DNA of 64,000 nt from an uncultured Cellulophaga sp. (lineage in GTDB: Bacteria; Bacteroidota; Bacteroidia; Flavobacteriales; Flavobacteriaceae). The stretch spans positions 62,001-126,000 of the forward strand of contig CANLOV010000008.1 of NCBI GenBank assembly GCA_947492955.1. Direction: 5' to 3'. Position numbers and translations under genes: made by a program. The notes under the pieces are model-generated. The model did not search any database. It saw only the letters and a list, made by a program, of their open reading frames with translations, and had not been told where the DNA came from. Position 1 is the stretch's first letter. Every line of letters begins with the position of its first letter. This document shows, piece after piece, positions 18,249 through 26,811 of the stretch.

Positions 18249-18962
18249 TTATTTTTTGTCTTGTAGCGCAAATATTTTACGTAAAGTATCTGTAGTTCTA
18301 GAAGAAAGCTTAGTTCTAATTTCGTTTTCTTCTACTGCAATCATTGTGTAAACACCAGTTAATGCTTGCTGCGTAACATAATCTGTTAAATCTGGATTAA
18401 CATCATTCGTAAGCGGTAAATTATTATACTTAGTAATAAGGTTGCTCCATATTTGGTCTGCACCTACTTTTTTAAAGGAATTCTTAATTACAGGTGAAAA
18501 TTTTGAGTACAGAGCTGTTTGGGTTGTATTTGTTAAATACTGGGTAGCAGCATCGTTTTCTCCTAATAATATAGTTTTAGCATCGTTAAAAGACATGCCT
18601 TTTACAGCATCTACAAAAATAGGAGTAGCCTCGCTAACCGCATCTTCAGCAGCCCTGTTTAATACTTTTAAGCCTTCGTCTGCTATTTTACTTAAACCTA
18701 CTTTACGTAAGGTATTATCAACTTTTTGTAATTCTTCGGGTAATAAAATTTTAACCAATTCATTAGAAAAGAAACCATCTTTTTGGGTAAGCTTACTTAC
18801 TTGTTTTTCTATACCTAAGTTTAAGGCTTCTTTTAAACCATTAGCAATTTGGTCATTTCCTATCTGACCCGATGTTTGTGGTAATTGGTTTATTACTTGT
18901 TGTAATTCTCCGCATGCAACACATTGGAAAATTAATACGAAAAGAACTATTTTTTTTATCAT
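18249..18962 (-). CDS. DUF4197 domain-containing (lipo)protein
   Basis: A 237-residue exported protein. The N-terminus (MIKKIVLFVLIFQCVAC) has a lipobox-like VAC, so it is probably a lipoprotein. The rest follows the DUF4197 family closely: GLKEALNLGIEKQVSKLTQKDGFFSNELVKILLPEELQKV, NRAAEDAVSEATPIFVDAVKGMSFNDAKTILLGENDAATQYL and the C-terminal DYVTQQALTGVYTMIAVEENEIR. The family is widespread in Gram-negative bacteria, mostly helical, and has no established function. Length is normal for the family. It lies 18 bp after purU on the same strand and may be cotranscribed with it. Confidence 0.9.
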   Translation of the reverse strand: MIKKIVLFVLIFQCVACGELQQVINQLPQTSGQIGNDQIANGLKEALNLGIEKQVSKLTQKDGFFSNELVKILLPEELQKVDNTLRKVGLSKIADEGLKVLNRAAEDAVSEATPIFVDAVKGMSFNDAKTILLGENDAATQYLTNTTQTALYSKFSPVIKNSFKKVGADQIWSNLITKYNNLPLTNDVNPDLTDYVTQQALTGVYTMIAVEENEIRTKLSSRTTDTLRKIFALQDKK

Positions 18963-18980
18963 GATTAGGGGGATTAGTTT

Positions 18981-19832
18981 TTAGGTGAAAATTACTGTTT
19001 TATTGTTATATACAATTGTTTTTCTATCTATATGTAGTTTTACACCCCTGGAGAGTACAATTTTTTCTAAATCTCTACCTTTAGAAATAAAATCTCCAAT
19101 GCTGTGAGAGTGTGTAACGGTAGTAACATCTTGTTCTATTATTGGGCCGGCATCTAACTCCTCGGTTACGTAATGGCTTGTTGCTCCAATTATTTTAACC
19201 CCTCTTTTATAGGCCGCATGGTAAGGTTTAGCTCCTGCAAAAGCAGGTAAAAAAGAATGGTGTATGTTAATAATGTTATTAGGATACTCGTTTATAATTT
19301 TACTAGTTACAATTTGCATGTATCTAGCCAATATAATAACATCTATTTGGTGTTTCTTTAATAATTCTAACTGTTTATTTTCGGCTTCTTCCTTTGTTTC
19401 TTTGGAAACAGGAATGTGGTAAAACGGAATATTAAATTGTTTAGCTATATATTCTAAATCTTTATGATTGCTAAGAATAAAAGGAATTTCAACATTTAAT
19501 TCACCCGAATTAAACCTACTTAATAAATCGTATAAACAATGGTTGTATTTAGAAACAAATAATGCCATTTTTAGTTTTACATCCCTTAAATAAATATTCC
19601 AATTCATTTGGTAAGGGCCTTCTAAATCTTTCTTAAAAAGTGCTTTAAGGTTTGCTAATGTAATAGTATCGGCATCAAAATCACTTTCTAAACGCATAAA
19701 AAACATATTAGACTGTTTGTCTACATGCTGGTCTATGTATATAACGTTTCCGCCATTGTCATGAATAAAACCAGTTACAGTACTTATAATTCCTGATTGA
19801 TCCGGACAATTAATTAATATCGTTGTTTTCAA
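18981..19832 (-). CDS. purU: Formyltetrahydrofolate deformylase
   Basis: A 283-residue enzyme that hydrolyses 10-formyltetrahydrofolate to formate and tetrahydrofolate, balancing one-carbon pools and feeding formate to purine synthesis. Residues 1-80 are an ACT domain (ILINCPDQSGIISTVTGFIHDNGGNVIYIDQHVD), which in this family binds Met/Gly effectors. Residues 85-283 are the formyltransferase-fold hydrolase with the Asn-His-Asp catalytic set visible as INIHHSFLPAF and EELDAGPIIEQD. The length equals the family norm. A promoter candidate precedes it. Identification rests on both domains in the right order. Confidence 0.95.
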   Translation of the reverse strand: MKTTILINCPDQSGIISTVTGFIHDNGGNVIYIDQHVDKQSNMFFMRLESDFDADTITLANLKALFKKDLEGPYQMNWNIYLRDVKLKMALFVSKYNHCLYDLLSRFNSGELNVEIPFILSNHKDLEYIAKQFNIPFYHIPVSKETKEEAENKQLELLKKHQIDVIILARYMQIVTSKIINEYPNNIINIHHSFLPAFAGAKPYHAAYKRGVKIIGATSHYVTEELDAGPIIEQDVTTVTHSHSIGDFISKGRDLEKIVLSRGVKLHIDRKTIVYNNKTVIFT

Positions 19833-19854
19833 TATAAATATTTTAAAATAATAT

Positions 19855-19881
19855 CAAATTTAAGCAACACAAGTAGTGCAA
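19855..19881 (-). promoter_or_regulatory. Promoter candidate for purU
   Basis: On the minus strand a TTG (19881-19879) is followed after 16 bp by TAAATTTG (19862-19855), matching the Bacteroidota TTG/TAnnTTTG promoter. The -7 element ends 22 bases before the purU start codon. Confidence 0.5.
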
Positions 19882-19966
19882 TGGCGAATATCAATAAAAA
19901 AGTCCGAAATGCAATAAAAAAGATGTCTTTATGCTAAATAATGAGGTGTGTAATACAAAGGAAAGC

Positions 19967-20377
19967 TTATAAATCTTTATCTCCTTTTCTTTTAATAGAG
20001 CGTTTCCAAACTTTATAAAGAATTCTAAAGCTTTTAATTTCTTTGCGAAGTAAATTTATATATTCTTTTTCTTTAAGGCCATCCATCTCTAAACCTTTGC
20101 AATAAGAAAGAATATTGCGGGTCATTATGTTTATTAATAAAACATTTTTTGCTCTAACATAGCTAGATGTGGAGTGTTCTGCCTGTGCAATTTTTTGCGG
20201 AATAATAATAGCATCGGTAAGTAGAGAATCTGCAATATTATCTCTTAAACTATTAGATTTGTATAATTTTAATAAATCTTTGTTATAAGAAACATAGGAA
20301 GCAATTTCTCTACTCATATTACATAAGTCTAGTGCTTTTTTATAAACGGGTATGGTTCCTAAGTTTTTTACAGACAT
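19967..20377 (-). CDS. Four-helix-bundle-like protein, unassigned
   Basis: A 136-residue basic, helical protein with no signal or membrane segment. The segment VYKKALDLCNMSREIASYV ... LRDNIADSLLTDAIIIPQKIAQAE resembles the S23/four-helix-bundle family (often named after rRNA intervening-sequence proteins), where a paired-helix motif with IP and a following AE(A/H) is characteristic, but the match is loose. It lies 83 bp from the divergently transcribed Lrp-type regulator with a separate promoter region. I cannot assign a function. The C-terminus is very basic (KVWKRSIKRKGDKD), which would be compatible with nucleic-acid binding. Confidence 0.7.
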   Translation of the reverse strand: MSVKNLGTIPVYKKALDLCNMSREIASYVSYNKDLLKLYKSNSLRDNIADSLLTDAIIIPQKIAQAEHSTSSYVRAKNVLLINIMTRNILSYCKGLEMDGLKEKEYINLLRKEIKSFRILYKVWKRSIKRKGDKDL

Positions 20378-20454
20378 TTCTAACTTAATAGCTTTATTAC
20401 TTATAAAATTACGCCCTAATTCTGTATCTCAACTTTTTTTTAAATAGTTAAAAG

Positions 20455-20485
20455 TTTGTTTTGCTATTGATTATAAGTATTTTTG
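20455..20485 (+). promoter_or_regulatory. Promoter of the Lrp-type regulator gene
   Basis: TTTG (20455-20458), 19 bp, then TATTTTTG (20478-20485), a full match to the Bacteroidota promoter. It overlaps the upstream in-frame TTG at 20461, which rules that codon out as the start and supports the ATG at 20503. Confidence 0.65.
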
Positions 20486-20502
20486 ACTTTAAAGTTTCGA
20501 TT

Positions 20503-20949
20503 ATGAAGATTGATGATTTAAGCTGGGAAATATTAAAATGTTTGCAAGAGAATTCAAGAGTTTCTTTTGCAGATATTGGCAGAAAAATTGGACTAACACC
20601 ACCTGCAGTAGCAGAGCGAGTTAAGAAAATGGAAGATATAGGTGTGCTATCTGGTTATAAAGCAGTTGTGTCTTACACAGAAACAGGGTATCAATTAAAA
20701 GCAATTATTACCTTGCGAGCTTTTATGGGAAAATTAAAACCATTTTTAGAATTGGTAACCTCTTTTGAAGAGGTTGTAAACTGTTATAGAATTACGGGGA
20801 ACGAAAATATTATTATGGAAGTAGTTTTAAAAAATCAATCTCATTTAGAGCAATTTATAGATAAGTTAATACAATATGGAGAAACCCGTACACATATTGT
20901 TTTATCAGATGTAATAGCTAATGCCCCTATTAAAAAGAATAGTTTTTAA
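20503..20949 (+). CDS. Lrp/AsnC family transcriptional regulator
   Basis: A 148-residue DNA-binding protein. Residues 1-60 form the AsnC-type winged helix-turn-helix (DLSWEILKCLQENSRVSFADIGRKIGLTPPAVAERVKKMEDIGVL) and residues 65-145 the RAM/ligand-binding domain (GYQLKAIITLRAF ... CYRITGNENIIMEVVLKN). Such proteins assemble into octamers and respond to amino acids. The start at 20503 is chosen because the promoter occupies the longer open frame. The SulP gene starts 58 bp downstream on the same strand and may be cotranscribed or regulated. The effector and targets cannot be deduced. Confidence 0.93.
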   Translation: MKIDDLSWEILKCLQENSRVSFADIGRKIGLTPPAVAERVKKMEDIGVLSGYKAVVSYTETGYQLKAIITLRAFMGKLKPFLELVTSFEEVVNCYRITGNENIIMEVVLKNQSHLEQFIDKLIQYGETRTHIVLSDVIANAPIKKNSF

Positions 20950-21007
20950 AGTCCTTTGTATCTTATATAATAAGTATTAAATTTAATCTACAGTAGAAAA
21001 ATATATA

Positions 21008-22861
21008 ATGAAGAATTTATTTGATTTTAAACATTTTAGAGGAGACATATTTGGTGGTGTAACAGCAGGGATTGTTGCTTTACCCTTAGCCTTAGCATTT
21101 GGAGTAAGTTCCGGATTAGGCCCTAGCGCGGGTCTCTATGGCGCTATTTTTGTAAGTTTTTTTGCTGCACTTTTTGGAGGTACAAACACTCAGATTTCTG
21201 GTCCAACGGCACCAATGACAGCCGTTAGTATGGTGGTAATTGCAGGTATAATAGCCACTTTCGAAGGCAATGTAGCTAAAGCTATGCCGGCCATTTTAAT
21301 GGTTTTTTTATTAGCAGGACTAATGCAAATTGTACTGGGGTTATTAGGTTTGGGTAAGTATATAAAATATATTCCTTATCCTGTAGTTTCTGGGTTTATG
21401 ACGGCTATTGGGGTTATTATTTTAATAACTCAAATACTACCTTCTGTAGGGTATTATCCAAAAGAAGATATGGAATATGTAAATCAGTTTAAACCTTTAG
21501 CAGAAGAAGTAATTCTAGAAAATATTTTAAAGGAAGAGGCTAATGAGGGTATTTTGGTTTTAGAGAATTTTAAAGAAACCGTTACAAGAGCAGAAAAAAT
21601 TACCAGTGAGCACGTTTTAAAAGAATCTAAAATATTGGCAGGGAAAAATGCATCTGGAGTTATAGGTGCATTAAAAGTATTGCCAAGAGCATTAAAAAAT
21701 ATTAATTGGTTAGAGTTATTACTCGCATTAGGTACCATTATAATTATTTACGGATTTAAAAAAATAACAAAAGTAGTTCCAAGTACTTTGGTTGCTCTGT
21801 TAGTAATGTCTGGCATTGCAATGGGTTTTGGTTTAGAATACAGACCTATAGAAGAAATACCTAGCGGATTACCAATCCCTAATTTAGAAATTTTTACAAG
21901 TTTTAGTCTGGGTTCTATTTCGCCATATATATTTACGGCATTAACACTTTCGCTTTTAGGTGCAATAGATTCGTTATTAACCTCTGTTGTTGCAGATAAT
22001 ATGACCAAAACAAAGCATAAGCCTAATAAAGAATTAGTAGGGCAGGGTATTGGAAATAGTATTGCGGCATTATTTGGTGGTATTCCAGGAGCGGGAGCAA
22101 CCATAAGAACCGTAGTAAATATTAATGCAGGGGGTAAAACACGTTTATCTGGAATGATCGCGGGTGTTTTATTACTATTTATACTTTTAGCATTAGGGCC
22201 TATAGCATCTAAAATTCCGGCAGCAGTTCTGGCAGGAATTTTAATTACAGTAGGTATAGGGGTAATGGACTATAAAGGATTAAAAGCAATACCTTATATG
22301 CCAAAGCCAGAAGTAGTAGTAATGTTGGTAGTGTTGGTATTATCATCGGTTTGGAACTTAGTATATGCAGTAGGAATAGGTTTAATACTTGCATCGCTAA
22401 TGTTTATGAAAAAGATGGGCGATTTAATAGCAAAAAGGTCAGATGTAACTCCATTGTATCAAGAAAACAAATGGTTAAGTAAATATGACTTTTCTGAAAA
22501 GTTACAAAAAGAGACTTTTATTAAATATATAAAAGGGCCTTTATTCTTTGGTTCTACAAACGATTTTCAGGATTTAGCCAAGCAAATACCAGAAGAAGCA
22601 TCTATTGTAATTATTAGAATGGATAGAATGCAATATATAGATCAGTCTGGACTTTATGCGTTAGAAGATGTTTTAACAGAGCTTTTAGAGGCGAATAAAA
22701 CTATATATTTGGTAAACCTTGTGCAGCAACCCAAATACATGATGGAAAGTATTGATATTATTCCAGATTTAATCCCTGAAAATCATATCTTCAAAAACTT
22801 TGAAGATTGTTTAAAGTGGGTAAAAGAGAACGAGGGAAATAAATATATAGAACAGAAATAA
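21008..22861 (+). CDS. SulP family inorganic anion transporter with STAS domain
   Basis: A 617-residue inner-membrane protein. Residues 10-475 contain about 10-14 hydrophobic segments with SulP signatures: DIFGGVTAGIVALPLALAFG near the start, GPTAPMT in the third segment, and GAIDSLLTSVVADNMT ... LVGQGIGNSIAALFGGIPGAGATIRTVVN. Residues 500-600 form a cytoplasmic STAS domain (VIIRMDRMQYIDQSGLYALEDVL). An extra acidic loop of about 75 residues (170-235) interrupts the membrane domain. The family carries sulfate, bicarbonate or other anions by proton or sodium symport; the substrate here is not predictable, with sulfate and bicarbonate the main options. A terminator overlaps its stop codon. Confidence 0.93.
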   Translation: MKNLFDFKHFRGDIFGGVTAGIVALPLALAFGVSSGLGPSAGLYGAIFVSFFAALFGGTNTQISGPTAPMTAVSMVVIAGIIATFEGNVAKAMPAILMVFLLAGLMQIVLGLLGLGKYIKYIPYPVVSGFMTAIGVIILITQILPSVGYYPKEDMEYVNQFKPLAEEVILENILKEEANEGILVLENFKETVTRAEKITSEHVLKESKILAGKNASGVIGALKVLPRALKNINWLELLLALGTIIIIYGFKKITKVVPSTLVALLVMSGIAMGFGLEYRPIEEIPSGLPIPNLEIFTSFSLGSISPYIFTALTLSLLGAIDSLLTSVVADNMTKTKHKPNKELVGQGIGNSIAALFGGIPGAGATIRTVVNINAGGKTRLSGMIAGVLLLFILLALGPIASKIPAAVLAGILITVGIGVMDYKGLKAIPYMPKPEVVVMLVVLVLSSVWNLVYAVGIGLILASLMFMKKMGDLIAKRSDVTPLYQENKWLSKYDFSEKLQKETFIKYIKGPLFFGSTNDFQDLAKQIPEEASIVIIRMDRMQYIDQSGLYALEDVLTELLEANKTIYLVNLVQQPKYMMESIDIIPDLIPENHIFKNFEDCLKWVKENEGNKYIEQK

Positions 22862-22885
22862 AAAGACTTACTTCTGTTTTTATTG
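22852..22885 (+). terminator. Intrinsic terminator overlapping the SulP stop codon
   Basis: ACAGAAATAA and TTACTTCTGT form a stem with one mismatch and a 6-base loop, followed by TTTTATT. The left arm contains the last codons of the transporter gene. Confidence 0.6.
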
Positions 22886-22979
22886 GGTGAAATAGATTTT
22901 AGTTTTTAAATTTCATGCATAACAACAGGAGTTAAATAGCAGTATATTTTTTAAAAACTACACTTATTATTAAAATTTT

Positions 22980-23858
22980 ATGCAGGATAAAGAATTAGCA
23001 ACAGCCACATTGGAGCAAACAAAGGGAGAAGAAAATTTTTTAGATAACATCATAAATATGTTAAGCATAGAACCAATGGATGCTGCTATTTTTATAGGCA
23101 AAATTATTGGTGCAGGACTTATCCTTTGGGTAGGTTTTAAAGTAGTAAAAAAGATAGTAGAAATATTAGGTAAAGCATTAGAAAAAGCTGGTTTTTCAGA
23201 TACATTAAGACCTTTTTTATCTTCTTTGGTTAGTGTGGTTTTAAAAGGAGCTGTATTGTTTGCGATAGCAACTGTTTTAGGAGCAGATTTAACAGGTTTA
23301 ATGACTATTTTGGCCGCAGCTGGTTTTGCAATAGGTATGGCATTACAGGGGAGTTTAGGAAATTTTGCATCTGGTTTGTTAATTCTGAGTTTAAAACCTT
23401 ATAAAGTTGGCGATTGGATTCAGGTAGATGAGAAGTTTGGTAAGGTATCCGAGATAGGAATCTTTAGTACCGATGTGCTAACGCCAGGGAATAAAATATT
23501 AATAATACCCAACTCCAAAATAACAGATTCTGTAGTAACTAACTTCTCTGAAAAAGAAAAAATTAGATTGGAATTAGAAGTTACAATGCCTTATGTAGAA
23601 AGTTTTCCTAAAGTAAGTAAAGTAATATTAGATGCCTTGTCTACCATACCAAAAGTAATGATGGACCCTGCACCAGAAATAGGTATTCATAATTTCGATT
23701 CGCATAGTGTACAGTTATTGGTTAGGCCTTATGTAAAACCAGACGATTTTTGGGAAGTTACTTTTGAGGCAAATAAGGTTATGAAAAGTGCTTTTAATTC
23801 TAACAATATAAAAGTAGCTTATTCAGAAGGAATGGAATTAGGAGAAATAGGAGAGTAG
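22980..23858 (+). CDS. mscS: MscS-type mechanosensitive channel
   Basis: A 292-residue inner-membrane channel, close to the size of E. coli MscS. Three transmembrane segments occupy about residues 35-135. TM3 shows the Gly/Ala-packed pore helix (AAAGFAIGMALQGSLGNFASGLLIL), followed by the beta domain (KVGDWIQVDEKFGKVSEIGIFSTDV ... IIPNSKI) and the C-terminal alpha/beta domain (PEIGIHNFDSHSVQLLVRPYV). It opens at high membrane tension to release solutes during hypo-osmotic shock. A second, distinct MscS-type gene occurs at 38985 in this window. It stands alone, with over 100 bp on each side. Confidence 0.94.
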   Translation: MQDKELATATLEQTKGEENFLDNIINMLSIEPMDAAIFIGKIIGAGLILWVGFKVVKKIVEILGKALEKAGFSDTLRPFLSSLVSVVLKGAVLFAIATVLGADLTGLMTILAAAGFAIGMALQGSLGNFASGLLILSLKPYKVGDWIQVDEKFGKVSEIGIFSTDVLTPGNKILIIPNSKITDSVVTNFSEKEKIRLELEVTMPYVESFPKVSKVILDALSTIPKVMMDPAPEIGIHNFDSHSVQLLVRPYVKPDDFWEVTFEANKVMKSAFNSNNIKVAYSEGMELGEIGE

Positions 23859-23986
23859 ATAACCTTAGAATTTTTTAAATCTTGATTATGGAGGAAACCT
23901 ATTTTAATTATTAAAAATTGAAGTGAATTAAAATGTTTAAATTTATAAACAATGTTTTTGGTTAGATTTTTGATGCTTCTTTTTTT

Positions 23987-25408
23987 ATGAAAAAAATAAT
24001 ACTTCAAGTTGTACTCTTATGCTTTTTTGTGCATGCAACGGCACAAAAAGAAATAATACTAAAAAAAGGTGTTGTAATAGATTCGGTTAAATTAAACGAT
24101 TCATCTTCAGAGAGCTATTCTCTTTATTTACCAAGACAATATAAGGCTACAGAAAAATGGCCTATTGTTTTTGTTGTAGATTTAAAAGGCAAAGGTAGTA
24201 ACGCTATAAGTTATTTTAAAAGAGCAGCAGAAGAGCAAGGATATATAGTGGCAGCTTCTAATAATACCAGTGATACCTTATCTACTTCGCAAAATATATT
24301 GGCATTTAGTAAAATGTATAATACAGTAATTGCTGCTTTTTCTATAGATGAGAATAGAATGTATACTTCTGGTTTGGCAAATGGGGCAAGATTAGCTTCT
24401 GCCTTACCCGTTTTTATTAAGAAAATAAAAGGTGTTATTTCTTGCGGAGCGGGTATTTATAATTCAGAGTTTATTAGTAATCAGCAAAAACCTTATTATT
24501 TTATAGGGATAGTAGGAAAAGAAGATTACAACTATACAGAAATGATTAAGCTTAGAAAAGTGCTTAATTTTAGAAAAATACCTAATGAGTTGTTGGTTTT
24601 TGATGGTGCTGCAGTTTGGCCACCTCAAAAATATATTAGAGAAGCGCTGCAATTATTGCGTATTTCGGCTATGTTTAAAGGTTATGAAGAAAAGAATAAC
24701 GATTACATTAAGCAATCGTATACAACAACAGTAGAAAAACTAGAAGAGTTAAAAACAACAAAAAAGCTATTAAATTACAATAGCGAATTAAATAAGACAA
24801 TAAGCATATACAATTCTCATTTTAATATTGATTCTTTAATTGAAAAAAGAAAAGAGCTTAAAAAAAATAAACTGTTTAAGGAATTAAAGAGAAACCAAAA
24901 AGCAATTTTTTTTAATGAAGGTCTTATAAAAGAAGAATACTCATACGCATTAGAAGAAGATGTGGCTACCTATAATTTTAATAATTTAGGGTGGTGGAAC
25001 TACCAAATGGGGAAAATAAACGAACGTATTAAGAGTAAAAATAAGCCCACTGAACAACAAGGGAAAAGACTTTTGGGTTATGTAAATGCGCTAACCAATG
25101 AAACTATAGAAGTTTTAAATGCAGAAAAAATTTTAGATGAAGAAGCATTGAGTTTTTTATGGATGTTAAAAACAATTGTAGCTCCTAAAGAATATAGTAA
25201 TTATATAAAAATAATAGCCAATAGTGCTAAAAATGAAGATTTTGATACGGCATTATTTTATTTAGAAGAGTTATTAAAAAACGGATATGCAGATAAACAA
25301 TCTTTATATGTTATTGAGCATACAGGCTTGTTAAAAATTACTTCGGAATATAATGCTATTGTGGCTAAATATTTAAAAGAAGCTCGGTATGAGCTTATAG
25401 AAGAGTAA
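23987..25408 (+). CDS. Secreted alpha/beta-hydrolase-fold protein, probably catalytically inactive
   Basis: A 473-residue protein with a signal peptide (1-19, ending ATAQ). Residues 40-220 follow the esterase/PHB-depolymerase-like alpha/beta-hydrolase pattern (YSLYLPRQY ... WPIVFVVDLKGKG). Two catalytic positions are changed: the nucleophile elbow reads GLANG (129-133) instead of GxSxG, with Ala131 in place of Ser, and the usual GGHxWPP motif reads GAAVWPP (207-213), with Ala209 in place of His. An Asp (GKED, 180) remains. Residues 230-473 are a helical, Lys/Glu-rich domain of unknown type. I infer a non-catalytic, possibly binding, role. Neighbours are unrelated. Confidence 0.7.
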   Translation: MKKIILQVVLLCFFVHATAQKEIILKKGVVIDSVKLNDSSSESYSLYLPRQYKATEKWPIVFVVDLKGKGSNAISYFKRAAEEQGYIVAASNNTSDTLSTSQNILAFSKMYNTVIAAFSIDENRMYTSGLANGARLASALPVFIKKIKGVISCGAGIYNSEFISNQQKPYYFIGIVGKEDYNYTEMIKLRKVLNFRKIPNELLVFDGAAVWPPQKYIREALQLLRISAMFKGYEEKNNDYIKQSYTTTVEKLEELKTTKKLLNYNSELNKTISIYNSHFNIDSLIEKRKELKKNKLFKELKRNQKAIFFNEGLIKEEYSYALEEDVATYNFNNLGWWNYQMGKINERIKSKNKPTEQQGKRLLGYVNALTNETIEVLNAEKILDEEALSFLWMLKTIVAPKEYSNYIKIIANSAKNEDFDTALFYLEELLKNGYADKQSLYVIEHTGLLKITSEYNAIVAKYLKEARYELIEE

Positions 25409-25410
25409 GA

Positions 25411-25436
25411 GGTGTAATAAAAAAACACCCCTTATT
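25411..25436. terminator. Weak hairpin between convergent genes
   Basis: GGTGT and ACACC (25411-25415 and 25425-25429) form a short stem, followed on the plus strand by CCTTATTCTTTTA. It lies between the stop codons of the convergent genes on either side. Confidence 0.4.
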
Positions 25437-25439
25437 CTT

Positions 25440-26648
25440 TTACTCCTTAACCGTATTTCTAAGCTTTTTCTTTAATAGGAATAAAATTAGTATTCCTAAT
25501 AGGCAAATAAAAGTAACGCCGTACCAAGTAGCATTATAGCCAAAATTTGCAATAGATTGCATTCCGGAGTTATGAGAAAAAATATGCGATATAGAAAAAG
25601 AAATACTGTATAAAGCCATATATTCTCCTAGGTTACCTCGTTTAGCTCTTTCCATAGCAATGGCATTAGAAAACGGAAAAGCAATCATTTCTCCAATCGT
25701 CATAAAAAGAATACCAATAACTAAAATTCCAGTCCAAGAAAAAATATTTAAAACTAAAAAACTAAGACCTACTAAGGTTAATCCAATAATCACATTTGTA
25801 ATTTTTGACCAGTTTTTAGTTTCCATATATTTTATTAGGGGCATTTCTAGTGCAAAAACAAAAAAACCATTCATAGCTAATAGTAAACCAATTTCAGATT
25901 CTGATAAAGCATGAATTTGATTATAATATACAGGTATAGTAGAAAAGTATTGCACAAAAGCAAAGCCAAATAAAACCATAGCAGCAATAAATAACAAATA
26001 AGGTTTATCTGTATAAGCAGATTTAGGGTTTGTATTTATAATAGTATCTAGAGCTTTTACTTTTTTAGGGTTTAGAATTAATAGTAATAGTAAACCCGCT
26101 GTAATACAGGTAAAACCATCTGCCCAAAATAAAGACGTATAGCCCCAATAGCTAATAATAAGACCACCTAATGCAGGGCCTGCAGAAAACCCTAAGTTAA
26201 TTGCAAGCCTAATTAAAGATACAGACCTTGTTTTATTTTCGGGTTTACTATAAGTGCTTATAGCAACAAACACAGCAGGTCTAAAAGCATCTGCAATAGT
26301 CATTAAGGCAAAAATACCAAAGCATATCTGCCAGAAACTAGTAAGAAACTGAATAATAAAGAAAAAAACTCCACTAAAAAGCAAGCTTAAGAACATTACT
26401 TTATAAGCACCATATATATCGGTTAGTTTTCCTCCTATCCAAGTTCCTAATAAGGATCCAAGCCCAAAAAATGTCATGATACTACCAACATTTTCTAAAG
26501 TTAAGCCTAGGTGCTGTGTTAGGTATAACGATAAAAAAGGAATTACCATAGTACCAGCTCTATTTATTAGTGTTATTAAAGAAAGCCACCATACTTCTTT
26601 AGATAGCCCTTTAAAAGAATTAAGGTAATTGTAGTACATTTTTTTCAT
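25440..26648 (-). CDS. MFS exporter, probably controlled by an upstream attenuator
   Basis: A 402-residue inner-membrane protein with 12 predicted hydrophobic segments. The MFS loop 2-3 signature is visible as GTWIGGKLTDIYGAYKVM, and TM5 carries the antiporter-like SVSLIRLAINLGFSAGPALGGLI, typical of proton-coupled drug/solute exporters of the 12-TM DHA type. The substrate cannot be read from the sequence. Start: ATG AAA AAA ATG; either Met is possible. On the minus strand the gene is preceded by a promoter, a 23-codon leader ORF, and a strong intrinsic terminator that ends only 14 bases before the start codon. Expression therefore probably requires antitermination, which suggests an inducible exporter, perhaps for translation inhibitors. 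Confidence 0.9.
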   Translation of the reverse strand: MKKMYYNYLNSFKGLSKEVWWLSLITLINRAGTMVIPFLSLYLTQHLGLTLENVGSIMTFFGLGSLLGTWIGGKLTDIYGAYKVMFLSLLFSGVFFFIIQFLTSFWQICFGIFALMTIADAFRPAVFVAISTYSKPENKTRSVSLIRLAINLGFSAGPALGGLIISYWGYTSLFWADGFTCITAGLLLLLILNPKKVKALDTIINTNPKSAYTDKPYLLFIAAMVLFGFAFVQYFSTIPVYYNQIHALSESEIGLLLAMNGFFVFALEMPLIKYMETKNWSKITNVIIGLTLVGLSFLVLNIFSWTGILVIGILFMTIGEMIAFPFSNAIAMERAKRGNLGEYMALYSISFSISHIFSHNSGMQSIANFGYNATWYGVTFICLLGILILFLLKKKLRNTVKE

Positions 26649-26662
26649 TGTAAAAGCGTATT

Positions 26663-26700
26663 AAATAAAAAAAGCCTGACGATATCGCCAGGCTTTTATA
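26663..26700 (-). terminator. Leader terminator (attenuator) upstream of the MFS exporter
   Basis: On the minus strand AAAAGCCTGGCG and CGTCAGGCTTTT form a 12-bp stem (one G-T pair) with an ATAT loop, followed by TTTATTT. It sits between the leader ORF and the exporter start codon, so it would stop transcription before the gene. Its left arm, with the flanking TATA (26700-26688), can alternatively pair with the end of the leader ORF (26740-26727). Confidence 0.75.
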
Positions 26701-26721
26701 GGATTAAAATTTATTTCAATT

Positions 26722-26793
26722 TTAAATATAGAAGAGCTGGACCCATTTTTTGGGACAAGACCACACTTTCTTTAAAATTGATGTAAATTGCAT
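26722..26793 (-). CDS. Putative 23-residue leader peptide of the MFS attenuator
   Basis: A short ORF beginning 14 bases or so after the expected transcription start and ending 21 bases before the terminator stem. The peptide contains VWSCPKKWVQLFYI at its C-terminus. Its last six codons (CCAGCTCTTCTATA, 26740-26727) can pair with the left arm of the terminator to form an antiterminator, and an earlier segment (GTCCCA) can pair with TGGGTCC in the same RNA. This reproduces the 1:2, 2:3, 3:4 arrangement of ribosome-controlled attenuators. Translation is inferred; there is no Shine-Dalgarno sequence, as is normal for this phylum. Confidence 0.5.
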   Translation of the reverse strand: MQFTSILKKVWSCPKKWVQLFYI

Positions 26794-26811
26794 TTGTTAG
26801 TTTTAAAGCAG

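Noticed and set aside
26730-26760. The segment TGGACCCATTTTTTGGGACA looked like the terminal inverted repeat of an insertion sequence
   Set aside because: No matching partner end or transposase was found nearby, and the segment is better explained as part of the leader ORF and its hairpin.
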